Assembly (NCBI GenBank): GCA_030765065.1
Contig: CM060982.1
Coordinates: 14,753,630-14,817,629, forward strand
Reading direction: 5' to 3'
Origin: Deroplatys truncata
Taxonomy: Eukaryota > Arthropoda > Insecta > Mantodea > Mantidae
DNA length: 64,000 nt
The position numbers and the translations under genes were made by a program. Positions 10,151 through 22,130 of the stretch are shown piece after piece. The notes under the pieces were generated by a model. It ran no database searches. It was not told the DNA's origin and saw nothing but the letters and a program-made list of their open reading frames with translations. The number at the start of each line of letters is the position of its first letter. The stretch's first letter is position 1.

Positions 10151-12180
10151 ACATTTCATTTATCAGCTGTGTCCATCGCCTGTGTTGCCGTATGCAGCAA
10201 GAGCGGGCATTAAACACTACTAAAAAAATCTTTGCTTATGGAGTGGTTCTATTCGCTTACATACCCTTACCACGTGTCATGACAAAAGCTAAAATTACAA
10301 TAGCCCTAAGAAACAAACTCAGTACAGATAGGCATGTACACTTGTCTTAAGCTTTATGCAACTTTCAAGTTAAACGAAACACAGTTCTCCCCAACAATGT
10401 TCATTAGTCACTACCCTCCGCGATCAATCTTTGAACTATTATCGTAGTTATTGACAGAAATATATAAATAATTAAATAAACAAATGATAGTAAGTTAGAG
10501 AAATAATTGCAATAAATAATTTCTGTTTACTAATCAATGTATAATCTAATAAGCTTTGGTGGAAAAGATTTTTTCCGGAGAAAAAGGTAATTAGCGAGCA
10601 AAGTTATTAGTAAAAGCCTGAGTTGCAAACGCGATAGGCATAAAGGATCTTGGAATACAGTTAAGGTTTACGTTCCGTACACTTCCAAAGTCACATAGAC
10701 AGAAATTCTGTAAAAGAGAAAGGGAATGAAATTCTGAGATTAGAGGAGGTACTCCATTGTAACAGAGCATATACGAGATTTTTGAGATTGGAGCGCATAT
10801 GAAGGAACCTCGGTGGGATCGTTCTTAGGTAGGCGGAGCTTAAGTAATAAAAGAGCGTGTATTGCTAAACTTAGCGTCTTATTTTCTTTCGTGTACAGCC
10901 TTAGGGGTTTACAGTCTTTTACGGTGATCGGCAGTTCGCAGCGGTAGCCGCGAGGGATTTTGCTGGTAAGCATTTTAGTTACTCGCGGCAATTTACGCTT
11001 CTGCTTTCTTTTATTGCAGAAACAGTTGTTTCAAACCGTAAAATTGACACTACAGAAGTCAGCAGGAATAATAAGTCAATTGTTATCGTTTTGAGCTACG
11101 ACTCATAATCAGGTTCACTCTTTATCTTCATATGGTCGGCAACTCGCTTCAATAGCTCAAGTATTATATCACATTAAATTTATCAATCAATTAAACCGGT
11201 GTTATCATTTAAAAATACGCTCACGCATACCCTCAGGGAAAGATCTCTTAGCCAACCACTGTAGTAGCCAGCAGCAGAATCAACAGCGGATATTAGAGAT
11301 GACTCAAAAGGTAACTCCGGGAATTCGTTGTCAAAAGTAACGACTATTGCTCGGCTTTAGAACTCAACTTGTTCCATTTGTAAAAAAAATCATACACGGT
11401 AGAAGTAAACTAAGAGCAGTTTAGGAATAAACATAACAAATTGCGATAAGAGCAGTTAAACCGTCTGTTTGTAAAGCTGGTTACATCTACTCAAAATTGA
11501 AATTTAATTTGAGGTAGCTTCTTTTCAATCTTTGAAACGATTCCTTATCTGCAATTTGGTACAGTTTCAAAAATGCTTTAACTCGAATTAATGTTAAAAA
11601 TTTCAACAAACTGTGGAGTTCTATGATTTGGATAAGTGCTATGAAACGAATTATGACATGATTTTACGTAGTTGGAAAGCTGTACACAAAACTTTTTCTC
11701 ATTTGGAAGTAGAGTTATAATAGTGTTTTTCTTTTTCAATTCCAGTTTCTGAAACATTCTGTTATGTGAACATATAAGAGTTACATAAATGAAGAAACTC
11801 ACCATACCGTCTGATTTACGCGAAGTTTTGTGATTGCTAATATGTTTTCATATCTCTACCATGGCTTTTTACTTTACATTTCTATTCTATTTATTTTATG
11901 TAAAGCTTCCGTTAGTATGCTGTAAATACATACTAGTTATCCTGTGTTGTTTGATAAGCTAATATAAAATCAGATTTGTAAAATAGAGAAGTTAACTTAT
12001 AAATCGGTCACTTGTAAAGCTTTATGCTAAGTTTAAGAGATGCTAATACTGTACTTAAATTAGGGTAAAGTTCGTGAATGTAGAAATCGGGAACGAAGTG
12101 CAAAATAAATGTTATATCAATTTCTAAGAAGAAAACCAAGGTATTTGGAATTTTCTATGAAGGTTATTTCCAATTGAATG
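10151..12180. other. Upstream intergenic region, no gene recognised
   Basis: Mostly AT-rich. A somewhat more GC-rich patch at 10740-11000 contains an 83-codon minus-strand frame with no recognisable domain and no shared repeat, which is not called as a gene. No other coding or repeat structure was recognised. Confidence 0.5.
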
Positions 12181-12239
12181 ATTTGAATCCTTCATAGGAA
12201 GAGATATCCTCGGGCCCAGTTGTCCCTGAAGTCTTGCAT

Positions 12240-12382
12240 TCATCGTGCACTGCAGCTGGAGGGGAGTATGGCCTTTAAGCACATGCATGCTGGTCGCAGG
12301 CTTTACTATTTAAATACAAAGTAAAGCGGTGTGGTTGGGATTGTGTGTTGTGTGTTTGTGTGTGGTGGGAGTGAGTTGTGAC
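12240..12382 (+). promoter_or_regulatory. Putative core promoter and 5' UTR of the serine protease gene
   Basis: A TATA-like box TATTTAAATA (12307-12316) lies about 70 bases before the start codon, so initiation near 12340 would leave a leader of some 40 bases rich in GTGTG. The area just upstream (12240-12300) is more GC-rich than its surroundings. The call rests on the TATA position relative to exon 1 only. No initiator sequence is obvious. Confidence 0.45.
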
Positions 12383-12458
12383 ATGGATATCTTGCACCCA
12401 TGTGCCACTGTTCTGCTCCTTCTGGCCGCGGTTGCTGTCATAACATCAGCTGACAACC
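12383..12458 (+). CDS. Secreted trypsin-like serine protease, exon 1 (signal peptide)
   Basis: The ATG at 12383 opens 25 codons plus one base. The peptide starts MDILHPCATV, continues as a Leu/Ala/Val-rich core and ends with ITSADN, a classic secretory signal peptide with a plausible cut after TSA. A consensus donor, C|GTAAGTAG, follows at 12459. The exon ends in phase 1, which exactly suits the two-base start of exon 2 at 48016, giving ...DN-L-ADVPCG. The start is supported by the signal peptide and the TATA box upstream. The exon has little identity of its own. The assignment depends on phase match and on the absence of another signal-peptide exon. Confidence 0.75.
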
Positions 12459-12508
12459 GTAAGTAGTAGCATACCATCATTACTTCGTATTACATCAACA
12501 CTTTCGCT

Positions 12509-12527
12509 CGCTCGCGCGCGCGCGCTT
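12509..12527. repeat. (CG)n tract
   Basis: Short CGCGCG run inside the start of intron 1. Confidence 0.7.
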
Positions 12528-12529
12528 TC

Positions 12530-13555
12530 GAGTTTCACTACTGCAATACAAAGTCTGCAGAGGGAGAACATAAGGTACGTCAGCTGTAACTCGCGCTTAC
12601 TATAACAAATTCAAACAACAAAGAATACTTAAAATCCTCAATGATAATTATAAATGTATAACATGTGATTTTTAAATAAAATATGTCTTACGCCTCCTTC
12701 AGTAACATAACAAATTTATAGCGATTCCATTTGTAATTATGCAGTGCTTTGTTTCAATATGAAACGCTGAAATTTTACTTTTCAGAATACATATCCCTGG
12801 CACTCCCGAACGGTTTTAATACAACCAGCTCCGGAAAGCTATCTAATAGAATAAATGGATCTGAACAGTGAATAGAAACAACTAGCAAAACACAAACATA
12901 GTAAACTAAAATTAAGGAATTAAGAAACTAATTAGTACAAGGATGGTATTATAAATCATAGGGCATAACGCCGGTCATATTCACTTGCACATTCCTTAAC
13001 ACAATGAATTCGTAATAAAAACAGTTAAACAAGAAATGCTGAACGGATGCTACTTATCACATATTCAAATAAAAATTGCACATCAAAATAAGTTAAGACT
13101 GAACTCAATAAATGTTCACGCAAATTAAAACGATGTTTCAAAGTCTACTAACAGCAAAGTAAACTAAAAGGTAGATAAAGTTAATGTATACACATTTTTT
13201 TCAGCAGCTTCAAATAAATAATTTTTGACGGTTTTGCAGCTATGGAACCATTTAGGCTTGACTTGTTAATCTGCAAACAAGAAACATGTCAGGAATCTTG
13301 AATGTAGATGCTGAATTTTGTATAAGATTCTGAAAAAATAAGACATTTTTGTGGCATTCCAAACGGGTTTTCACGTGTAATAAACAAATAAGTAAATAAA
13401 TAAAAATACAAGTAAATGTACACTTATTGTTAACTCTGCTCACTCTCTCTTTATAGTATAGTATTTTGATATGAGAGAAATTGTTCTAACCTGATAAACG
13501 AAATGTATTAAATGGTTAATTGCCAAAAATGGTTAAACGTAATTCACCGACATGT
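12530..13555. other. Intronic sequence without recognised feature
   Basis: AT-rich, with only short chance frames. No repeat shared with the rest of the window was noticed. Confidence 0.5.
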
Positions 13556-13559
13556 TTGA

Positions 13560-14150
13560 AATAGATATTGATGGCATTTTACATAGCACTCCAAAAGTTT
13601 TGAGAATGGATGCAATAAAATATTAAAAATTTGCATCTTTAAAGGTATTCTCCATTGCATTCTATACACCGTCTCAAATGTTGAACGCCATTCTTGTTTG
13701 GAGAGGGTGCAAATACATTCTTCGTAAGCAGCTACTGAGGCTTCAGGTGACCCAAATCGTTGGCCTCAAATTTTTTGTTTCATTTTAGGAAACAGAAAAG
13801 TCAAATGGGGCCAGATCTGGACTGTAGGGAGGATGGGATAAATATCTGACTCCTGCAGAAATTGGGTTGTTTCTTATGCAGTGTGGGCAGAGGAAATGTC
13901 ATGGTGCAACAAAATTCCACACAGACCAGTCTTAGGATGCTTTTTTCTCAGTTCATTGAACAATTGTAACAGACATCTGGCAGTAAGAGTCTTTTGTCCC
14001 TCAAGTGGATCGTCACAATGTGGTCACTTGCTGAGAAGAAGGAACAGAACGGAGGTCGAAGTGTGGCAGCTATATCCTTCGGTATCACAAATCAATTGCT
14101 GCGTCCGGCAATGGATCTCACAATATTCGTGTAGAGATTTTTTTTATTTC
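13560..14150 (-). pseudogene. Mariner-family transposase, 3' half (fragment A)
   Basis: On the minus strand, blocks typical of the mariner catalytic domain follow in order. They are a GILLHHD motif near 13905-13925 (degenerate HDN), FLQESDIYPI, then PPYSPDLAPFDF (~13810-13845), which carries the third catalytic Asp. A C-terminal SKQEWRSTFETVYRMQWRIP-like segment follows, and frameshifts separate the blocks. The N-terminal half and first catalytic Asp are absent. It is distinct from the neighbouring mariner at 14346-16499, which has its own complete 3' end. Confidence 0.7.
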
Positions 14151-14399
14151 AAGCTTATCAGCAGTTTCGTTATATTCGTCATATTTATTTTTCATGATCC
14201 TTGATCATGATGCTTTGGAGTACTGGGTTTGACAGCAGTCACTTTTTTTATTTATTTACATTGAAATTGTGATCTAGTGCTGCTATCATGCATCTAAGCT
14301 GAAGGCCATTATAAGAAAAATGTATTCTTTTCAGAGCATTCCTGAGACGAAGTCTGTCCCACAAGTACCCGACCTAAGAAAGAAGACACAAAATGTTGG

Positions 14400-16360
14400 G
14401 AAAAAAACCCTTTATTTCTCTACATAGTCTACTTTCAGCTCGATACACTTTTCCCAGCGATGTTCAATACATTCGATACCCTGTTTATAGTGAGAACCAT
14501 CGAGTTCTGCAAAATAGCCATCACCTGCAAACTCCACCTCTTCATTGTTGGCAAATCTTTTACCACCAAAACATTTCTTCGACTTTGAAAACAGAAAATA
14601 ATCAGAAGGGATCAGCCTGGCGAATAGGGTGCATGAGGATGCAATTCGAACTTTAACTCATTGATTTTGTCTCTGGCGATAATGGATGTGTGAACTGGTG
14701 CATTATCTTGATGAAACAGAACTTTCTTTTTCGCTAAATGCGGCCGTTTTTGCTTGATTTCATCATTCAAACGCTGCAATAAGTTTCCATAATACTCGCC
14801 ATGGATTACTTTTCCTTTTTAAAGATAATCAATGAAAATTATCCCACACACATCCCAAAAAGCTGACGCCTTGATCTTGCCTGCAGATGGAACTGTCTTC
14901 ACCTTCTTTAGAGCCGATTCTCCCCTTTCAATCCACTGTTTTGACTGTTCCTTCGTCTCAGGTGTGAAGTGATGGACCCATGTTTCATCCATGGTTATGG
15001 ATCGACGCAAAATCTCGGCTTTATTGCAGCGAAACATCGACAAACACTTGACTGAAGTATCCTCACGACCTGTTTTTGTTCCATTGTGAGTAAACGCGGC
15101 ACCCATCTTGCGCACAGCTTTCTCATGTCTAAAATTTCAGTTAGTGTGCGATGTGCAGCACTTTTTACTTTCTCTACTACGTATAGTAAGTAGGGGAAGT
15201 ATTGTATTCCCCCAAAATTTCGATACCAAGATTTCACCGGAAATACATGTTTTGAGATCCCCTGAATCCAAAAAAAGCATTTTTGGAAACATGTCCGTGT
15301 GTGTCTGTCTGTGAACAGCATAACTCAGAAACTAACAGTTTGATAAACACCAAACTTGGTATTTAGGTTCAGTATCTTCCAGGAATGCGACACGAAGGTT
15401 TTCAAGAAAATCCCCCCATCCCAGGATACCCTTTACATGGAAGAGTTTTCGAAAATTTTAATTTTCTCAAAAACGGCTCTAACGATTTTGATTAAAGTAT
15501 CATATGTTTAAGATATTTTCATGACAAATAATACGTATATCTTGAATTTTCTAGGAATGTCTCCAAAAGTGTTCTTCATTGTGAACAACTTTTGCATAAC
15601 CGGTAAACCATAAGAGATAGAGAAAAGTTTACTACACAAAAAATGTATATCGCGTTAAAATACACTATTTATGTCATATACATTTTTTTTGTTGATTGAA
15701 CCATTTTCGAGATATTGCTTGTTATTCTCTTACATTTTTCAATAATGTTCTTAAATGGGAATTCGTTATTCAGTTTTTTGTCTTTGATATGCAAAGAGTA
15801 TTAATCTGTGGCAAAGGGAATGGTGCTGCACCTAGCAACCAGCTATTAAGAGATATGTATGTGCTTAAAGGCTACTGTATTTCTATATTGCCCTTGTAAA
15901 TATATTTTCCCTTTACATCTAAAAGAAAATTAGCAATAAGATAGAGTCTGCAAATGTTTACCTCGATTAACATGAAGTAGATGGAGAATAAGCGTTTGTA
16001 AAAATAGTTTGTACAAGAATAGAGAAAGTCATGTGAGTGTAACACATCAGATTTTTGAAATGCTTACGACGTCTACTAGCTCGCGCACTTTCAGTCGACG
16101 GTCATCCAATACCATTATGCGGATTTTCTTCACAATTTCTGGCGTGGTCACCTCATTTGGTCGATCACTGCGATGTTCGTCTTGGCAGCTCGTATGGCCT
16201 CGCTTAAGCTCTGCCACCCAATATTTTACTTTTGTAAACGAAGGAGCAGACTTCCCCAGAGCAGAATCTAGCTGGACTAGGACCTTTCAAATGAAAGTAT
16301 TGAATCACATAACACGACCATTTTTATCCATGTTTACAAATTCACTGAGGGAGTTCAATA
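14400..16360 (-). pseudogene. Mariner transposase, inactivated and split
   Basis: Minus-strand blocks run from the N-terminus (MDKNGRV near 16333) through APSFTKVKYWVAELKRGH and DDRRLKVRELVDVVSISK (to ~16057). The 885-bp insert follows, then TLTEILDMRKLCARWVPRLL (~15085-15150), MDETWVHHF (first catalytic Asp, ~14990), SAFWDVCGIIFIDYL (~14820-14865), HQDNAPVH (second Asp, ~14710) and HPHAPYSPG. The third Asp of the D,D34D triad has been replaced by Gly, followed at once by a stop. Earlier stops interrupt the N-terminus too. It is non-functional. Confidence 0.85.
15167..16051 (+). mobile_element. 885-bp non-autonomous repeat, complete copy with target duplication
   Basis: It begins ACTTTCTCTACTACG and ends GTAACACATCAGA, flanked by TTTTT at 15162-15166 and 16052-16056. 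The mariner codons on each side rejoin in frame if one TTTTT is removed, which fixes both ends. Near the right end the reversed motif AGAGAAAGT (16022-16030) mirrors the start. Internally there is a short GTGTGTCTGTC tract, then GAACAGCATAACTCAGAAAC and a long AT-rich part. No coding capacity. Related copies lie at 22750, 31712, 44321 and 49047. Confidence 0.75.
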
Positions 16361-18239
16361 TTACTGGCTGCCAAACAATTGCTAAACAACGTAGCAGCGT
16401 CAAACTTCAAATTTAAGGTGTTTTCAACCAAAGTCATCTGTTTGAAACAACAACCGCTATATATACGTCAGGTCGAGTACTTCTGGGACTGCCCTCGTAA
16501 CTTTCTAAACTGCCATTATGCATATAATGTCGAATACAAAATATTTTAAGAAGGTACTATCCAAAATAATTTTCTTCTGAGCATGAGAGATGTTTGATTC
16601 GCCTTTAATCCATAGTTCATTTCTTTGGTCTTCTTCCAAAAATTCACCATGTTCACAAGGTTTCCAATCACCGTTTTCTAGCCATTTATGTTCATTTTTG
16701 TATGATGAAGAATTGATGTAAATTTCTCAATTAATATGGTACTGCTCTCATTACAGTTTTGTGCAGCCCACCATAAATGTTTATTTACACTGGCTTTTCA
16801 TGCCATCAGCTCTGGATATTTTTTTCTACAACTTAAATTTCTTTTATTAGACAATTGTCATACGTCAAATTCATGTTCAAACGCCGAATACTGTGTATTT
16901 ATCAGATATCTTACACCTTTATGTCTGTCGGAGAAATAAATTTCAACTCTACACATTTCCTGTTTTGCAATCCTAGTCATTGTCACAAACAGCCTTCTCC
17001 AAATCGCCTTTCACCATATCTCTTTAAACAAGTTCAAAATCAATAATTTTGGGGGAATTTAAATCTATGACAAAATAGACTAAAGATTTGGCTGAAAATC
17101 CTAGCAAGTCATACTGCCCATTGCCTGCCAAGCATATGAGTATAGCACAACCTTGTAATGAATTCAAATTATTTTTTCTTTCTTGAACCCAAAATGCTCT
17201 AACAACTTGTGCTGCCATGTTTTGAATGCTTTTATCGAATGTATGCCTTGAAAACATTGTCAAATCCAGTGATTTGCAGGTGCTAAATTGCTGAAACAAT
17301 GTACCACATAATAATTATGAAATTGTTATTAAAGTATTTCCTTACAGTTTCTTTCCTGATAAATTTTGGGAGTTCCATGTAATGTATTACCGCAATAACA
17401 CACTGTTTAACACATACTTAGCACTGTTCCTTTAGTGTAATGAGAAATTGTTTTGGCTTTATTTCCACATGAAACACATTCCTTGAAAAATAAAAATAGG
17501 GATATCCAAGTAACAATGAAATATTCTGCTGTAGCTTCATTTCCATGCATGGTGAAAGTATCTTCTTCTTCTTCTTCTCCTTCTTCCTCGTTATCACTTG
17601 TATCATAATCTGAAGTATCAGGTTCGTAGAAACTTTCATTCAGCTTATCCTGATCTCTCTCATCATTGCTTGTTTCGTAGATGTTTTCAGATTCCAACAA
17701 CATTATGATTTCAGTACCCAGTTCACATCGTATTTTTGAATTCTTGGTTTTTAACCACCTTCTGTTCTGAATTCTCTTTCAGTACTTTTATCATCATCGC
17801 CTTCGTTGTCAGTCTTATTACAAGTAACACTATCGCGTAGCTCAGAAACTATGCTTTAACGACCTGTAGCTTATATCGTTCTGTTCTTTGGCATTTGCTC
17901 TTGGATGGAGACGAAGTATCAATTGTCTTACTAGAACTTGATATGTGGAAATTGCCTTCATTTTTGCTAATAGTAGGCATAGTTCCAGGTTTTAATAAAG
18001 GCCCTCTGAACTTTTAATCCGGCATAAGCTGCTTTTTAATAACTGTGTCTCCACAATCTGTGTGTTTAAAATGGTACGAACATAAACGAGCACTGGGGGC
18101 AGACAAAAAATATATTATTTTACAAAATTCTACCCATATCCTATACATTTTGAGAGATTTGTCTCTATTTGGAAACTCGTGAAAATGTATGTTTCCATTC
18201 TCTCATTACAGCCATATACACAACATTGAGACATTTTAT

Positions 18240-19530
18240 TTTTCACAATACTACGTTATTTGTGTAATTATAAACTGACTCAGTAACACCACCACAAAGT
18301 ACACTACTCTTGAACTTAAATACCAACAAGAACAATTTAAGAAAACGTATTACTGCACGTGCATCATTGACTGACTAGTGATTTCCCAACTGCCTCCAGA
18401 GCACGACTGGCTCTAATGACGTAGAGGTGGTTCTTATTTCGCTTGCGCAGCGATAACGCTGTGGCGAAGTTAGAAAACAATTTTACCGCTGCATTTTACA
18501 GGCATTTAGGAAGAAACAGGATTTTTGTGTTTGCTTCCCCTTTAAATTATCTCCATGATTAGGGGGAGGTGAGTTTGACTTTTAACCTACAGAACCAGAT
18601 TTCCAATCTCAACTGGAGTGGTTGCCTGCTAAAGTATTTTTTCCACGATTTTTCCTGACTATTTTCTTACTAGCCTTTTAAGATAAGCGTTGGATTGCTC
18701 AGTTGGTGGGTCCCACTCTCATTTGAGCATCTTTCTACCTATTTCATTCACTATCTGCATGAATTGTTAAAATAGGGCGTTATATGCTTTAAAGAGGTGG
18801 GGAAACTTAAGCTGTCATTTTTAAAAATGTTTGTACTAAGTCAATATAAGTACAGAATATACCACATTTTATTCTTCTACAAGGAGTGTAATGTAACCAG
18901 CTCATGAGCTAAATGCCTGAAAGCGGAGTGTTAACTTAAATGGCAGTGTTAATACTGGCAGTTATTGTGCTTTCGTCAGTTGGAATTCAACCGTTTTATT
19001 GATATGAATATACTTGTTGTAATAATTGTGTTTATTAATGTTTATTCTGAACAAAATATAATATAATGCCGAAAAATGTTCCTCTAAACACTATATCCTT
19101 TGATTCCATCAATGCATAATATAAGCCTGCTTTCTATACTGACATAGATCTAAATAATCGTATTTATTATGTAGTGCCATGAGTGAGAGCACAAATACGT
19201 TTTACTATTCAGGGAAGCAATTTAACAAAAACGCGGTACAAACCGCAATCGCAGCGCCACTTTTAACATTTCTCAGGAAATAGAAATGCACGCTTGTGTT
19301 CGTTACGGAACAAATAATACACGTCTACGTAAATAGCTAAGAGTGACAATTGCAAAAGTCGCCGCCAAAGTTTTGTTTTCTTTGTTTTCTTTCATTTACG
19401 TATATGCCGCCTTTAACATCTAAGGACATATCGGCGGCTTTGCCTTTGGAACAATTGCTTATCGGCAATGATGTTCTCTCGTTTACTATTGTGTATCTTT
19501 GGGTTTGTTTACGTTGGGTTTTCTATTTAA
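18240..19530. other. Intronic sequence without recognised feature
   Basis: The first ~250 bases may be the 5' flank or terminal part of the THAP element. Nothing further was recognised. Confidence 0.4.
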
Positions 19531-19537
19531 ACATTAA

Positions 19538-19541
<4 letters not shown>

Positions 19542-19591
<50 letters not shown>
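19542..19591. repeat. (CA)n microsatellite
   Basis: About 25 CA units, directly at the 3' end of the neighbouring minus-strand SINE. A plus-strand frame through it encodes only a His/Thr run and is not a gene. Confidence 0.9.
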
Positions 19592-19593
<2 letters not shown>

Positions 19594-19735
19594 ATACTTC
19601 CAGACTCTAGGGAGAATGGGGAATAATCCTGGTTAAAGAAAAGTTACCATTCCCTAGCTGGGAATCGAATCCAGGACCTCTGGATTTGGAAGCTAGCATC
19701 CGAACCACCGGACCACAGAGACAGTCAGCTGACAA
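19592..19735 (-). mobile_element. tRNA-derived SINE, family D, ending in (TG)n
   Basis: Minus-strand head with GTGGTCCGGTGGTTCGGATG (box A) and GGATTCGATTCCC (box B, ~19660-19672). A short body follows and ends in the TG microsatellite, a common SINE 3' end. Confidence 0.65.
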
Positions 19736-19739
19736 AGTT

Positions 19740-21980
19740 GTAGATTTTCTTTCGTTCTATTTGCGCATCATTATAAAAGTGTAAGCCGAACATTATTTAT
19801 GAAAATAAGCAGGTAGAGGGGTTTTAGTAAGTAAACAGAGAAATTCTGTTACAGCACAGGGAATAGGTGACGTCGGGTATTGTGACGGATACTTTCCTCT
19901 ACAACAGTCGGTTTCATTGGGGCTGTTGCATTTGTTCGCTGCATACAACCAGTAATGTGCCTAAAGTAAGGAAGGGTGACATATGAAAAGCATAAGTACA
20001 ATTAGCATCGTTTGCAGTGGAATTTGGCAAGGAAAACTTCAGCATAAGTGGCGAAACCATCTGGAATCAAATTATTTAAGGGGACACAACCCTTGTAAAC
20101 CGGCGAGGGATATCTTTACAGACTGTATTATATTACGCTCAATATTACAAAGTTGTTAATGCAGTTTATGCCTTTGATGAGAGAAAAATGTTGCTATACG
20201 TGCAGTTAAAGCAATAATTTCACTAGCTTTGTTTTTAGGTATTTCATATATTCACAATAATTTCTGTATTATTGCAACTACAATAATATATGTATTTGCA
20301 AGCGTATACACTAAAAATACCAGAATGTCTTGAAGCTCAACTTCCAGAAACACTGAAGGAGAAAGAAACTTAAAAGGATTCTAGAGAAGAATTCAGGGTA
20401 CGCAAAAATGTATAAAACGAGGGACGGTTTACTGGTGCAGGTAATCTCAAGCAAGCCTGATATTTCGTTTATTTGCTCTTACTATGTGCATCGGGTGATT
20501 GGAACGATTTCAAAATATGACAACTGCCTACGGGCTAATCGCATTCGATTTATGTTCCATGTGTTTCGAAAACACTATATTGTACATTATAAAACTCACC
20601 ATGTAACAGAAAAGTCTATTTAATGTACGTCCATTTATTCTAAAGATTTTAGTACATTAATACATAAATAATGAAATAACTTTATGGTACATGTGACCGT
20701 TTGTACGTTCTTAGGCGGGAGGTCGGGATTTTTAGGAAGATTTTCGGCGTGAAGTACGGGGTTTGTTCCTCTCCTCGTGGCATGGGACTCCAATGATAAC
20801 TTAGGATTGGTATGCTGTTTTGAAGTAAACAGTGTATTGTCTTAATAAAGTTATTAGCTTTATTTCGCTTTTCTGCCTAATGCAGTTCACTTATATACCT
20901 CGCCACCCTCACGTCTTAACGAGCCACATTTTCCCAGAAACCAAAACGCGTCATCACACGGCTTCCTCCTGCCTTGTTTCAAACACTGCCCCGCATGCAA
21001 GCGAAAAGCAAGGTCACCCATGCTCAAAGGTCATTAAGAGATCTTTCAGCGTTTCGTCCCCTTGTCAAGTAACATCTGCTCCAAAGCAAGAAATGGGCAG
21101 ACGTCTATCAGGACTGACCGTAGTTTTAAAAATGTATGTATGACAATTCTAACGTACTACATAGAATAAGCTAGGACTTAATGTACAGGCTCACACACTA
21201 CGAATTGCTAAACATATCTGTACTTTTTCTTCCAATACTCCGTAATCCTTATGTCCTACTTTCGACATAGGTTGTAGTACCTCCAAGTGGTCAAATTTGT
21301 TTACAGAGAACACTGCAAGGTCGCATTAGGCACGTGACCCTTTCCTCGGCACCAACCCTCGATGCGTTCCTAACTTGATGGTTTATTTACTAAAACCCCT
21401 CTGCCTGGTAATAAGACATGAAGTATAAAAAAACACTGTTGCAAAGCTGGAGCGAGCAGCACAAGGAATTCTATAGTAAGAATAGTAAGAACTCGACGTA
21501 AATCCGATTCAATCATTCGCTAAATTAGGCATAATTCTGCCTCCTCTTCTCTGTGTACCAGGTCATTCAAGATGAATACTCATAAATCAATCATTTAATT
21601 CATCAATCAGTCCAGAAGAAAGCATAAGTGGTTTTGTAGCATGTGTGTAGGGTTGAATGAAAGCATAGGTAGTATTGTATGGGTTACGTTACGCAATGTT
21701 TTACTGTGAGGGCGGGTGCGCACTGGTGAGTCCTATTATTAATCTGCAATAGATAGTAGTTACATTGAATCTTTTTAATTATGGGCACAATGGTATAATA
21801 TCATGTATTTAATCACAAGTACTCTTTATAAAATTCCTAATTGAATTAATAAGGCCCCACAGTTTTTACACAGCGTATTTTTTGTTTGAAAGGAGTTAAA
21901 TGCCCCTTGTTGCTACATACGTCACTACCGTGGTGCACACTCATACATGCGATGAAATAATATTTGGGAAGCAACTATGG
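19740..21980. other. Intronic sequence without recognised feature
   Basis: AT-rich. A slightly GC-richer patch at 20880-21120 contains a 103-codon plus-strand frame without recognisable domain, not called. No repeat homologous to others in the window was noticed. Confidence 0.45.
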
Positions 21981-21984
21981 GAAT

Positions 21985-22130
21985 TAAACGTAAGGTCTTC
22001 CTGACATTTGCCAGTTATGAGGACTGAGGAAAACCTGGAACAAAAAATCTATTAGAGAGGATGGTCCTGGTGGGGTTTGAACCGCGGACCTCCCGAATAC
22101 GAGCTTCATACCTTACCGCGGAATTCACAC
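21985..22130 (-). mobile_element. tRNA-derived SINE, family C copy 2
   Basis: Minus-strand head with box B GCGGTTCAAACCCC (~22070-22085). The body includes AGGTTTTCCTCAGTCCTCAT and AACTGGCAAATG, as in the copies at 9972 and 53375. Confidence 0.7.

Larger units (their letters stand above)
14346..16499 (-). mobile_element. Full-length mariner (about 1.27 kb without its insertion)
   Basis: Terminal inverted repeats of about 30 bp are visible. The right end read inward is TACGAGGGCAGTCCCAGAAG (to 16499), and the left end (14346 on) matches it with few mismatches (GTCCCACAAGTACCCGACC). Removing the 885-bp insert and one 5-bp duplication leaves about 1.27 kb, the usual mariner length. It sits inside the THAP transposase gene. 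The TA target duplication is seen on the right but mutated on the left. Confidence 0.8.
14200..18234 (-). pseudogene. THAP-domain DNA transposase (Kolobok-like), interrupted
   Basis: From ATG at 18234 (minus strand) a THAP zinc finger is visible: MSQCCVYGC, a FPNRDKSLKMYRIWVEFC-like segment and ARLCSYHF (~18060-18234). An acidic linker follows, with EEEGEEEEEDTF (~17560-17600). Next come KECVSCG (~17480) and the catalytic-type segment GNGQYDLLGFSAKSLVYF (~17070-17130). Near 16560-16760 a LWWAAQNCNES / HKWLENGDW block is readable. The last part (FSYNGLQ..IAALDHNFNVN) lies at 14250-14345, beyond an inserted mariner. Many stops and shifts are present. The Kolobok label comes from memory of THAP-containing transposases and is tentative. 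The THAP call is firm. Confidence 0.65.

Noticed and set aside
10740-10991. 83-codon minus-strand frame in a GC-richer patch
   Set aside because: No domain, no promoter or splice support.
19350-19610. 86-codon plus-strand frame
   Set aside because: Its last third is translated (CA)n microsatellite. No domain and no splice context.
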